Assembly: GCA_029865285.1 (NCBI GenBank) | Contig: JAOUHE010000022.1 | Coordinates: forward strand, 1-17,310 | Direction of reading: 5' to 3' | Length of the DNA stretch: 17,310 bases | Source: Chloroflexota bacterium | Lineage (GTDB): Bacteria > Chloroflexota > Limnocylindria > QHBO01 | In this document: positions 7,216 to 15,706 of the stretch, in pieces | Position numbering within the stretch: the first letter of the stretch is position 1 | Layout: every line of letters starts with the position of its first letter | The notes under the pieces: generated by a model | Database searches by the model: none | What the model was told of the DNA's origin: nothing | The model's input: only the letters and a program-made list of their open reading frames with translations | Made by a program: the position numbers and the translations under genes

Positions 7216-8453
7216 GCGGACGCCTCCTCGATCACCATCTCACCCTGTGGGAAGCGCGCCTTGAATCGGGTGGCGAGCGCCGCCAGGATCAGGTAGACGG
7301 TGAAGAAGGTGGTCACCTTGTCGATCGGGTCGCTGATCAGCCCCTGACCGGTGGTGGCAGCCTCCACGTCGAGCCCGGCCTGCCGGAAGGCGGCGACCAG
7401 GAAGTCGGTGCCCGAGGCTGTCACGCCGCCGAACACGCCGGCCGCGATGGGAGCGCTGATGAGCGCGGCCACGATGCCGGTCAGCACGCCGGCGACCACG
7501 ACGTAGGCGGCGGTCAGGTCCCGGCGCACGAGCAGAAGGGCGAACAGGCCCAACACGGCGAGCACGACCAGCCCGAGGGCCAGCCAGCCGAGCACGACGA
7601 AGATCGCATCTACGTTGGCCGGGTCCGGGAAGAGGCTGATCTCGGTCTCGAAGATCTTGGTGTAGGCCTGCGAGGCCGCCCAGGCGAGGCCTCCCACCAG
7701 GGCGACGGCCACGGCGCCACCGGCCAGCAGTTCGCCGGTCGATCGGTTCGGCCGAGGCCGCAGGAAGCCGGCACGCCCCAACAGGCCGGCGATCACGCCG
7801 ATCGCCACCGCGGTGATGGCGAAAGCGGCGGCAGGCTGGTACTGGAAGGGCGGCGGGATGACGTACGACCACAGGATGTTGCCGAGTCCGCCAGTGATCG
7901 CGCCGGCGATGGGGCCACACAGGACCCCTACGAGGATCGTGCCGATCGAGTCGAGGTAGATCGGAATCTTGAGTGCTGATGCGACCGCCTGTCCGAGGAT
8001 GACATTGACGCCGATGCCGACCGCCATGAGCAGATACGTGCGCGTCCCGAACTGGCCCGAGAGCGATGCCAGGCGTCCCGTCTGGATCAACTCGAGCCCG
8101 TAGGTGACCACCACGCCGATCACCATCGCCACGGTCAGGATCAAGGCCCACGAGTTGGCCGCCTTGGTGTTGGCGTAGGTGTTCGGATCGACCGCATTGG
8201 GATCGCCGAAGTTGCCGAAGGCAACGATCCCAACGTACGTGGCGGCGGCAAATGCGACCAGGCCGGCGGAGACGCGCAGCGGCCCCCACTCGCCAGTCTG
8301 CGAGCGCGTCACCACCGCGTAGACCATGTGTGCGGCGATGAAGCCGACGGCCGCCGCCATCGGCCAGGCCTGGCCGATGGCATACAGCCCGATTCCGAGT
8401 ACCGCCCCCGCGGCCAGGCCGATGCCGGCCCGGGTCCAGCGTGCTGAGTCCAC
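7212..8453 (-). CDS. ECF transporter substrate-binding S component, enlarged (413 aa)
   Basis: This is a very hydrophobic membrane protein. The part from about 139 onward resembles ECF S components: IPIYLDSIGTILVGVLCGPIAG (164-185) and a later GVFGGVTASGTDFLVAAF (339-356) with SDPIDKV. S components bind the imported substrate and define specificity. Most are around 170-230 residues. This one is 413, with four extra predicted membrane segments at the N-terminus (about 11-27, 32-49, 62-80, 103-122) and additional segments between the two S-like parts. The substrate is not readable from sequence. The nucleoside hydrolase directly upstream suggests a nucleoside or modified nucleoside. The GTG start at 8453 is set by AAGGAGG 6 nt before it. 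It is followed by ecfT with overlapping start and stop. Confidence 0.82.
   Translation of the reverse strand: MDSARWTRAGIGLAAGAVLGIGLYAIGQAWPMAAAVGFIAAHMVYAVVTRSQTGEWGPLRVSAGLVAFAAATYVGIVAFGNFGDPNAVDPNTYANTKAANSWALILTVAMVIGVVVTYGLELIQTGRLASLSGQFGTRTYLLMAVGIGVNVILGQAVASALKIPIYLDSIGTILVGVLCGPIAGAITGGLGNILWSYVIPPPFQYQPAAAFAITAVAIGVIAGLLGRAGFLRPRPNRSTGELLAGGAVAVALVGGLAWAASQAYTKIFETEISLFPDPANVDAIFVVLGWLALGLVVLAVLGLFALLLVRRDLTAAYVVVAGVLTGIVAALISAPIAAGVFGGVTASGTDFLVAAFRQAGLDVEAATTGQGLISDPIDKVTTFFTVYLILAALATRFKARFPQGEMVIEEASA
7223..7229 (-). promoter_or_regulatory. Ribosome binding site GAGGAGG deciding the ecfT CTG start
   Basis: GAGGAGG lies within the last codons of the S-component gene on the minus strand and is followed by 7 nt and then CTGA. 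It is the best Shine-Dalgarno match at this junction and it points to the CTG rather than to the GTG at 7140, which is about 80 nt away. Confidence 0.7.
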
Positions 8454-8459
8454 CTCGTG

Positions 8460-8466
8460 CCTCCTT
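8460..8466 (-). promoter_or_regulatory. Ribosome binding site AAGGAGG of the S-component gene
   Basis: On the minus strand AAGGAGG is followed by 6 nt and the GTG at 8453. It lies in the short gap after the nucleoside hydrolase stop, so this gene depends on the upstream message and a conventional ribosome binding site. Confidence 0.75.
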
Positions 8467-8473
8467 CGTGGTC

Positions 8474-9436
8474 CTACGTGCCTGGCGCCGCGACCGCTCG
8501 CGCCAGGCGCGCCAGCAGTTCGGCCTTCATGCCGTCAGCGTCGATCATGGTGGCGATCTCCGCGGTCGGTCGCCCTCCATCGGTCCATCGGTACAGGCTT
8601 CCCGCCGCCTGAAGATCGGCGCCCGTGTCGCAGGCGAGCGCCTCGTGCACCGTCTCCGTCACCAGGTCGGGCGCCAGCAGCGATCCGATGAGCGTGACCG
8701 GATCATGCAGGTAGCAGCCGTCGATCCCGTCGCTCTCGCGGTGGAAGGCGATGTAAAAGCGAATCGCGTCTCGGACGATTCCCGCCAGGGGCGTGTCCGG
8801 CACCGCGTCGAGGTCGTCAAGTGTGAAGACCAGGCCCTGCGTCGCGTCGAGCGGGAAGATGCGTTTGACCACGCCTCCAGCGAGGCACTCGTCGGCGGCC
8901 TCAGGGTCGACGCAGGCATTCCATTCGCCGGTCTCGGTGGTGTTGCCCCGTGTCCGCAGCGTGCCGCCCATCCAGATCACCTCACGCAGCCCGGTCGTCA
9001 TGTCGATGCCGACCCGGGCGGCCACCGCCAGATTGGTGAGCGGACCGAGCGCCACGATCGTCATCTCCCCGGGGTGGCGGTCGATGTGGGCGCCGAAGTA
9101 CTGCGGGGCCGGAACGGCGGTGAATTCGGTTGACCTGAGCGCCTTGTCCTCCCCACGCAGCTCAACGTACCCGGTGCCGGTCGGGCCATGCGTCTCCGGA
9201 GCGGTTCGCAGGCGCCGGACGAGCGGCCTCGCCGCTCCGATGCTGACCGGGACATCCTGTCGGCCGACCATCTGCAGGATGGTGGCCGTGTTGCGCGCGA
9301 CATGGTGGATCTCGACGTTGCCCGCCACGCAGGTCACGCCGCGCAGGTTGAGTTCAGGTGCCGTGGCGGCGATGAGCAGCGCCACCATATCGTCGATGCC
9401 GGTATCGACGTCCAGGATGATCGGGCGCGCCTCCAC
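8474..9436 (-). CDS. Inosine-uridine preferring nucleoside hydrolase family protein
   Basis: With the GTG at 9436 as start the protein is 320 residues, the usual family length. Family members hydrolyse the N-glycosidic bond of nucleosides to base and ribose with a bound Ca2+. Visible: the calcium cluster DVDTGIDD (9-16), N40 in VAGN, THG with H83, ALGPLTNLA (129-137), WMGG, EWNACVDPEA (171-180) with N173 and D177, and LHDP with H244-D245. Earlier in-frame starts exist (GTG at 9457, ATG at 9445). The GTG at 9436 is preferred because TAGGAT ends exactly 7 nt before it, matching other leaderless starts here, and because homology starts at ARPIILDVDTG. It leads the ECF operon, 20 nt before the S component. 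Specificity is unknown. Confidence 0.9.
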   Translation of the reverse strand: MEARPIILDVDTGIDDMVALLIAATAPELNLRGVTCVAGNVEIHHVARNTATILQMVGRQDVPVSIGAARPLVRRLRTAPETHGPTGTGYVELRGEDKALRSTEFTAVPAPQYFGAHIDRHPGEMTIVALGPLTNLAVAARVGIDMTTGLREVIWMGGTLRTRGNTTETGEWNACVDPEAADECLAGGVVKRIFPLDATQGLVFTLDDLDAVPDTPLAGIVRDAIRFYIAFHRESDGIDGCYLHDPVTLIGSLLAPDLVTETVHEALACDTGADLQAAGSLYRWTDGGRPTAEIATMIDADGMKAELLARLARAVAAPGT

Positions 9437-9443
9437 GGGTGCC

Positions 9444-9449
9444 ATCCTA
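9444..9449 (-). promoter_or_regulatory. -10 element TAGGAT of the nucleoside hydrolase/ECF operon
   Basis: TAGGAT on the minus strand is followed by 7 nt and the GTG at 9436. The upstream HMG-CoA lyase gene ends at 9467, so any -35 must lie within its last codons. A CTGACA is found 15 nt upstream, closer than ideal. This makes the transporter operon a separate transcription unit from the leucine genes. Confidence 0.55.
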
Positions 9450-9466
9450 GCGCCCACCGTCGAGTG

Positions 9467-10369
9467 TCAGCGTGGCCAGCCGCCGGCCCGGCCGACGCGA
9501 CTGCTCACCTCGCGATCGAGCTCCCCCGCGATGAATTGCGCTGCCGCCAGGACACGATCGAGGTCCACTCCGGTGCGCACCCCCTCGCGGTCCAGCAGAT
9601 AGACCAGGTCCTCGGTGGCCAGGTTGCCGGCCGACCCGGGCGCGTACGGCGAGCCCCCGGTGCCACCGGTCGAGGCATCGAAGCACCGGACGCCCAGCTC
9701 CATGGCGGTGACAAGGTTGGCCAGCGCGGTGCCTCGCGTGTCATGCAGGTGGAGCGCGGTCACGTCCCGATCGATGCCGGCCGCGTCGAGCGCCCCGAGC
9801 ACCCGTCGCAGGTCGGCGGGCGTGGCGACGCCGACCGTGTCGGAGATGCTCAGCTCATCGATCCCCAACTCGAGCAGCCGCTCGCTGACCGACACGACCT
9901 GCCGCGCGTCAACCTCGCCGCTGTATGGGCAGCCGAAGGCGGCGCTCACGTAGGCGCGCACCCATATCCCGCGCTCTCGCGCGGCGCCCACCACCGGGGC
10001 AAAGGCGGCGAGCGACTCGTCGATGCTCATCCGGATGTTCGCCTGCGCGTATGCCTCGGAGGCTGCGGTGAAGACGCAGACGGCATCGGCGCCCACAGCC
10101 AAGGCACGCTCCATGCCGCGGCTGTTCGGGACGAGCACCGGGTAGCGGACACCCGGGCGCCGTTCCAGGTCGCGCATCAGCTCGTCGGCATCGGCCATCT
10201 GCGGGATCGCGTCGGGGCGTACGAACGAGGTCGCCTCGATCTCGCGCAGTCCGGCGTCGGCCAGCAGGGAGATGAAGCGACGTTTCGCCTCGGTCGAGAC
10301 CACGACCGCCTCGGCCTGCAGGCCGTCACGGGGGCCGACCTCGTAGATGCGCACCTCGGGGCGGGTCAT
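9467..10369 (-). CDS. HMG-CoA lyase family protein with Ser in place of the catalytic-loop Cys
   Basis: The 300-residue TIM-barrel lyase of the HMGL-like family should split 3-hydroxy-3-methylglutaryl-CoA into acetyl-CoA and acetoacetate, the last leucine-degradation step. Seen: EVGPRDGLQ with R14-D15, SFVRPDAIPQMADADE (48-63), FGCPYSG (145-151), SISDTVGVATP, metal ligands H207 and H209 in LHLHDTRG, and the glycine-rich loop GGTGGSPYAPGSAGNLATED (235-254). In characterised HMG-CoA lyases this loop reads GGCPYA and the Cys is catalytic. Here codon 240 is TCG (Ser). The enzyme may be slower, or may act on a related hydroxyacyl-CoA. It lies 12 nt after the MCC alpha stop. Context makes a leuE/liuE role likely. 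Confidence 0.88.
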   Translation of the reverse strand: MTRPEVRIYEVGPRDGLQAEAVVVSTEAKRRFISLLADAGLREIEATSFVRPDAIPQMADADELMRDLERRPGVRYPVLVPNSRGMERALAVGADAVCVFTAASEAYAQANIRMSIDESLAAFAPVVGAARERGIWVRAYVSAAFGCPYSGEVDARQVVSVSERLLELGIDELSISDTVGVATPADLRRVLGALDAAGIDRDVTALHLHDTRGTALANLVTAMELGVRCFDASTGGTGGSPYAPGSAGNLATEDLVYLLDREGVRTGVDLDRVLAAAQFIAGELDREVSSRVGRAGGWPR

Positions 10370-10381
10370 CGGGCGGCCATC

Positions 10382-12382
<2,001 letters not shown>

Positions 12383-12388
12383 GTCGCG

Positions 12389-12394
12389 ATTGTC
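12389..12394 (-). promoter_or_regulatory. Weak -10-like GACAAT before the MCC alpha gene
   Basis: On the minus strand GACAAT is followed by 6 nt and the ATG at 12382. The first base departs from TANNNT. There is no Shine-Dalgarno sequence in the 28-nt gap after the hydratase gene, so a leaderless internal start is a reasonable but unproven reading. Confidence 0.3.
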
Positions 12395-12410
12395 GCAGAG
12401 CCGGAGGCGC

Positions 12411-13202
12411 CTACTCCTGCCGCCAGGACGGTGGCCGCTTCTCGAGGAACGCGGTCAGGCCCTCCTGCCCCTCGGGCGAGACGCGCTGCTGAGCAGCCCG
12501 CCGGACCGTGGAGGCGCGCGCCTCGTCGTGCGTCATGTCGCGCTGCCCGCGGATGAGCGCCTTCGCGGTTCGCGCGGCGTTCGGGCCGGCCGATCCGATC
12601 TCGGCCAGCAGCGCCTCCACCCGCGCGTCGAGCGCCGACTCGTCCGGCACCACCTCGTGGACCAGGCCGATCTGGAGTGCGCGCCCGGAGCCGAAGCGCT
12701 CCCCGGTCGGGAAGAGCGCCCGCGCATTTCCCTCGCCGATGCGCGGCAGGACGAAGGGGCTGATCACGGCCGGGACCAGACCGAGCTTGGTCTCGGTGAA
12801 TCCGAAGATGGTGTCTGCGGTCGCCAGCGTGATATCCGCCACGCAGCAGAGCGCCATCCCCCCGCCCAGCGCCGCCCCGTGAACCCGCGCGATCACTGGC
12901 ACCGGGCACTCGTCGATCGCCGCGAGCATGTCCTGGAGGCGTGCCGCGTCGGCCTCGTTCTCCTCCGTCGTCAACGACATGGCCGCCCGCTGCCAGGCGA
13001 CATCGGCTCCGGCGGAGAATGCCTTCCCCTCGCCCGCCAGCACCACCGCCCGCAGCGCCGTCCCGGGCTCCGCGCCGAGCCGCTCGAACGCCTCCCTCAG
13101 CCCGGCGATCAGCTCGGCGTTGAAGGCGTTGCGCACCTCCGGCCGGGTCATCGTCACCCGCGCCACCGCTCCTGCGCGTTCGACGCGAATCACGTCACTC
13201 AT
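12411..13202 (-). CDS. liuC: Enoyl-CoA hydratase family, probable methylglutaconyl-CoA hydratase
   Basis: This 263-residue crotonase-fold protein is expected to hydrate 3-methylglutaconyl-CoA to HMG-CoA, between MCC and HMG-CoA lyase. Oxyanion-hole segments AFSAGADV (61-68) and HGAALGGGMAL (108-118) are seen. Of the two glutamates of ordinary enoyl-CoA hydratase, the first position is A117 and the second is kept as E137 in FGFTETKLGLVPAVISPFV. This pattern, including the KLGLxPAxISP run, resembles LiuC-type hydratases. The ATG at 13202 is chosen over an upstream in-frame start at 13271, because it overlaps the SseB-family stop as ATGA and has GGAAGGG 6 nt upstream. The MCC alpha gene follows after 28 nt. 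Confidence 0.88.
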   Translation of the reverse strand: MSDVIRVERAGAVARVTMTRPEVRNAFNAELIAGLREAFERLGAEPGTALRAVVLAGEGKAFSAGADVAWQRAAMSLTTEENEADAARLQDMLAAIDECPVPVIARVHGAALGGGMALCCVADITLATADTIFGFTETKLGLVPAVISPFVLPRIGEGNARALFPTGERFGSGRALQIGLVHEVVPDESALDARVEALLAEIGSAGPNAARTAKALIRGQRDMTHDEARASTVRRAAQQRVSPEGQEGLTAFLEKRPPSWRQE

Positions 13203-14005
13203 CGTCGGCCCTTCCGGTAGAACGGCTTCGCCACCGCCCGGACCGATGCCAGCAGCGGCTCCTCCAACCACACCACCTCGGTCCCGTCCGGTACGTCCAC
13301 AGTGGCCGATGCGCCATCGTCGCCCAGCAACCCGAGCATCAGGCGGCGCCGGCCATCGGTCTCTGACTCGACCAGCCAGGCGGCCTCCACCTCGGTGGCG
13401 CGCAGTGCATCCCGGAGGGGTGCCTCGAGCACCAGGCCCTCGCGGCCCGCCAGGCGGAGGCGAATCGAGCGCCGCTCGGTCGCGGGTGCCAGCGGCTCAC
13501 CGGTGCCCGGAAGGAGACCCGAGGCGAGCGCCGTGAGCTCATCGGTCTCGAATCGGTAGGGGATCGGCCCTGCCGGGTCCATGATCGACGGGACGCCGGC
13601 AGCGGCCATGTTGGCGATGGCGATGCGCGCGGGAAGGGGGAGGGAGGCCGTCCCGCGTGGTGCCCAGGCGGAGAGTGCCGCCACCGATGCAAAGCAGACG
13701 CTGGTCGGGTTCCCGCCGGCATCCACCGCGAGCATGACGCTCACCTCCACCTCGTCGTGGTCGTTGACCGCCGAGGCGAGCGCCGCCTTCGCCTCCTCGC
13801 CGTGATCGGGCGGGACGGGGAGCAGCAGGGTGCCGTCCATCAGCGTGCGATAGAAGGCGTCGAGCGTCCCGCGCCCGGCATCGCCGCGCTGCTCAGCGTC
13901 CCGCGCGGCGAGCATCGCCTCGAAAATGGCGGCGGAGCTCTCCTCGAGCGTGCCCGACGGGGTCGAGCGGTCGTGCGAGCCGGGCGCCGGACGTTCCAGG
14001 ACCAT
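13199..14005 (-). CDS. SseB-family protein
   Basis: The 268-residue protein resembles SseB-family proteins (SseB named from enhanced serine sensitivity in E. coli; biochemical role unknown). The N-terminal domain, about 45-165, contains LDAFYRTLMDGTLLLPV, a strand with SVCFASVAALSAWAP, and IMDPAGPIPYRFETDELTALASG, typical of the family. A second domain, about 175-268, fits the C-terminal SseB domain. No signal peptide or membrane segment is present, so it is probably cytosolic. The ATG at 14005 is chosen because TAGGCT lies 7 nt before it. A long in-frame extension to 14809 is antisense to the VOC gene and is rejected. It leads the unit whose second gene is the hydratase, with a 4-nt overlap. 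The functional link to leucine degradation is unclear. Confidence 0.78.
   Translation of the reverse strand: MVLERPAPGSHDRSTPSGTLEESSAAIFEAMLAARDAEQRGDAGRGTLDAFYRTLMDGTLLLPVPPDHGEEAKAALASAVNDHDEVEVSVMLAVDAGGNPTSVCFASVAALSAWAPRGTASLPLPARIAIANMAAAGVPSIMDPAGPIPYRFETDELTALASGLLPGTGEPLAPATERRSIRLRLAGREGLVLEAPLRDALRATEVEAAWLVESETDGRRRLMLGLLGDDGASATVDVPDGTEVVWLEEPLLASVRAVAKPFYRKGRR
13209..13215 (-). promoter_or_regulatory. Ribosome binding site GGAAGGG of the hydratase gene
   Basis: On the minus strand GGAAGGG lies in the last codons of the SseB-family gene, 6 nt before the ATG at 13202. It decides the start in favour of the ATGA overlap and marks the gene as operon-internal. Confidence 0.55.
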
Positions 14006-14012
14006 GCGTCGG

Positions 14013-14018
14013 AGCCTA
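14013..14018 (-). promoter_or_regulatory. -10 element TAGGCT of the sseB-liuC unit, leaderless type
   Basis: TAGGCT on the minus strand is followed by 7 nt and the ATG at 14005. The region 17 nt upstream, where -35 would sit, overlaps the -10 area of the divergent VOC promoter. Confidence 0.6.
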
Positions 14019-14033
14019 CCACCGGTGCGGGCG

Positions 14034-14039
14034 TAGGAT
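14034..14039 (+). promoter_or_regulatory. -10 element TAGGAT of the VOC gene, leaderless type
   Basis: TAGGAT is followed by 6 nt (GCCGCC) and the GTG at 14046. Its expected -35 position falls on the -10 element of the opposite SseB-family promoter, so the two cannot easily be occupied together. Confidence 0.6.
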
Positions 14040-14045
14040 GCCGCC

Positions 14046-14804
14046 GTGGCCACCGCCATCGACCATGTCGTCATCGCCGTTCCCGACCCGGACGCCGCCG
14101 CCGACGAGCTGACCGAGCGCCTCGGCCTCGCCTTCACCGGTGGCGGGCGCCACCCCGGCCTCGGCACGTTCAACCGGATCGCCTTCCTGGGCGACGCGTA
14201 CCTGGAGCTGATCGGCGTCGAGGACCCGGACGCCGCGCTGGGCTGGGCGGTGGGGCGAGCCGCGGTCCGCGCGCTGGACGGCGGTGGCGGGTTCGCCACC
14301 TGGGCGCTCAGCGATGACAACCTCGCGGCAACCGTCGCGCGGCTGCAGGCGAGCGGCAGCGCCATCGGCCCTCCCGTCCACGGCAGCCGGGCGGGCACGG
14401 GCGGCGAGCTGACCGAATGGTGGACCGCCACGCTTCCCGAGGTCGGTCCGGACCTGCCGCCGTTCCTGATCCAGCATGCCGCTCGCGGCGACGAGTGGGG
14501 CCCTCGCGCCATGGCTGCGCGCCGCACTTTCGTGCACCCGCTGGGATCACGCGTTCGGCTGGCAAGCCTGGAGCTCGCGGTGTCCGACCCGATCGCGCTG
14601 GCCGCCGATTGCGCGGCGCACCTGGGGCTGGTGTTCACAGCGTCCGGCGCGAACGCCGCTGCGACGCTGGGACCGCACCGCATCCAGCTCGGCCCGACGG
14701 TGGCCGGGCATGACTGGGCGCGGCTGACCCTCCGGGGCGGGGCCGGGCCACGTCGCTCCGCCACGGCGTTCGGCGTGACGATCGCCATCGAGCCGGCGCC
14801 GTAG
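14046..14804 (+). CDS. VOC/glyoxalase-like domain protein
   Basis: The 252-residue protein starts with a vicinal-oxygen-chelate module: AIDHVVIAVPDPDAAADELTERLGL (4-28), GTFNRIAFLGDAYLELIGV (40-58). H7 and E54 occupy positions that often hold metal ligands. A second, weaker repeat covers about 178-250 (LASLELAVSDP, CAAHLGLVFTASG, HRIQLGP). The family (glyoxalase-like, Glyoxalase_3 type) includes isomerases, dioxygenases and resistance proteins; no specific reaction can be assigned. GTG is taken as the start because it immediately follows TAGGAT plus 6 nt, and homology begins at once. The lipoprotein gene follows after 34 nt with its own promoter signal. Confidence 0.8.
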   Translation: MATAIDHVVIAVPDPDAAADELTERLGLAFTGGGRHPGLGTFNRIAFLGDAYLELIGVEDPDAALGWAVGRAAVRALDGGGGFATWALSDDNLAATVARLQASGSAIGPPVHGSRAGTGGELTEWWTATLPEVGPDLPPFLIQHAARGDEWGPRAMAARRTFVHPLGSRVRLASLELAVSDPIALAADCAAHLGLVFTASGANAAATLGPHRIQLGPTVAGHDWARLTLRGGAGPRRSATAFGVTIAIEPAP

Positions 14805-14826
14805 TCCAACCGCAGTCAACGCGGAG

Positions 14827-14832
14827 TAGGCT
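14827..14832 (+). promoter_or_regulatory. -10 element TAGGCT of the lipoprotein gene, leaderless type
   Basis: TAGGCT is followed by 6 nt (CTCCCC) and the ATG at 14839, leaving no place for a ribosome binding site. The 34-nt gap after the VOC gene is too short to hold a complete promoter, so any -35 element would overlap the VOC stop region. Confidence 0.6.
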
Positions 14833-14838
14833 CTCCCC

Positions 14839-15684
14839 ATGTTTGCAGCCGGCCCGGGATCCGTGCGGCGGTGGGCGCTGCCGCTCGTCTCGCTGCTGTT
14901 GGTCGCCGCCTGCAGGGTGGAGACCAGCTCCACGGCTTCCGCATCCCCCTCGGGGACGGTTGCGAGCCCGGCGCTGCCGTCGCCGACCGAGGCGACCGAG
15001 GCGACCGAGGTGCCCTCCACCCCAACGTTCCCCGCCGTCGAGCTGCCGCCCGACAGCCTGGTCGTCCTGTCGGCCGGCGCGAGTTTCCACGTCGTTCCGT
15101 CCGAGCCGGCGATCCTCACGCTTGATCCGGGGTCCGAGGTGATCGTCGCCGGCGGTCCGCGCGAGATCGGCGGCGAGACCTGGTACGAGGTCCGCTACCC
15201 GGCGCAGCCGCCGCACCAGTTCGGCTGGGCGCGGCTCAGTGACCCCAATGCCGTGGCGTTGGTCGAGGGTGACTGCCCCACGGACCCCCAAGCGGCGATG
15301 GGCATGCTCGCATGGGACCGGTTGCAGTGCTACGCGGACGCGTCCCTCACCGTGACCGGAGAGGTCGGACACTGCCAGGGCGGCGTCGTGCCGGCCGAGC
15401 CTGCCTGGCTCGCGTACGCGTGCTGGGTGATCAGCGATGGGATTGGCGGGGGGTTGGATCTGCACACCAACCCGGACGGTGGGATCGTCTTCCCCGACAA
15501 CCGGGTGCGGGCGCGCGTGACGGGTCACTTCAACGATCCCGCGTCAACGACATGCCGCTACACCGAGGATGCGGATCCTGCCTGGCTGGCGCCGAGCGCC
15601 GACGAGCAGATCCTGCTCTGCCGAGAGGCATTCGTGGTCGACATCTTCGAGGTCCTCGAGGATCTTGGGCCCCAGGAGGGCTGA
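14839..15684 (+). CDS. Secreted lipoprotein with SH3-like segment and six extracellular cysteines
   Basis: The 281-residue protein has a lipoprotein signal: RR at 10-11, hydrophobic core WALPLVSLLLVA, lipobox VAAC with C25 as the lipidated residue. A Ser/Thr/Pro/Ala linker follows to about 68. Residues about 75-135 resemble a bacterial SH3-like domain (LSAGASFHVV, GSEVIVAGG, TWYEVRY, FGWARL). The last part holds six cysteines (146, 164, 179, 195, 239, 261), enough for three disulfides, and a segment ARVTGHFNDPASTTCRY (225-241). It should be anchored on the outer face of the membrane. I do not know its function; no catalytic motif is visible. It converges on the MCC beta gene, 22 nt away. Confidence 0.82.
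   Translation: MFAAGPGSVRRWALPLVSLLLVAACRVETSSTASASPSGTVASPALPSPTEATEATEVPSTPTFPAVELPPDSLVVLSAGASFHVVPSEPAILTLDPGSEVIVAGGPREIGGETWYEVRYPAQPPHQFGWARLSDPNAVALVEGDCPTDPQAAMGMLAWDRLQCYADASLTVTGEVGHCQGGVVPAEPAWLAYACWVISDGIGGGLDLHTNPDGGIVFPDNRVRARVTGHFNDPASTTCRYTEDADPAWLAPSADEQILLCREAFVVDIFEVLEDLGPQEG
14985..15011 (+). repeat. Three tandem 9-bp units in the lipoprotein linker
   Basis: The unit GACCGAGGC occurs three times in a row (the last ends in T). It encodes an Ala-Thr-Glu-type repeat in the low-complexity linker after the lipobox. In-frame slippage here would only change linker length by three residues per unit. Confidence 0.85.
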
Positions 15685-15706
15685 TCGAAGGGCCGCCACC
15701 GGAGCC

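Noticed and set aside
4773..8453. ECF system as a cobalt/nickel or biotin importer
   Set aside because: No CbiM/CbiN or BioY-like sequence is seen. The S component differs, and the adjacent nucleoside hydrolase points elsewhere.
14006..14809. Extension of the SseB-family frame to 14809
   Set aside because: Antisense to the VOC gene; a leaderless promoter and family homology support the ATG at 14005.
15685..15706. Possible terminator between the convergent lipoprotein and MCC beta genes
   Set aside because: Only an AGGGC/GCCCT stem of 5 bp with a 10-nt loop is present and no T-run follows on either strand, so it is too weak to call.
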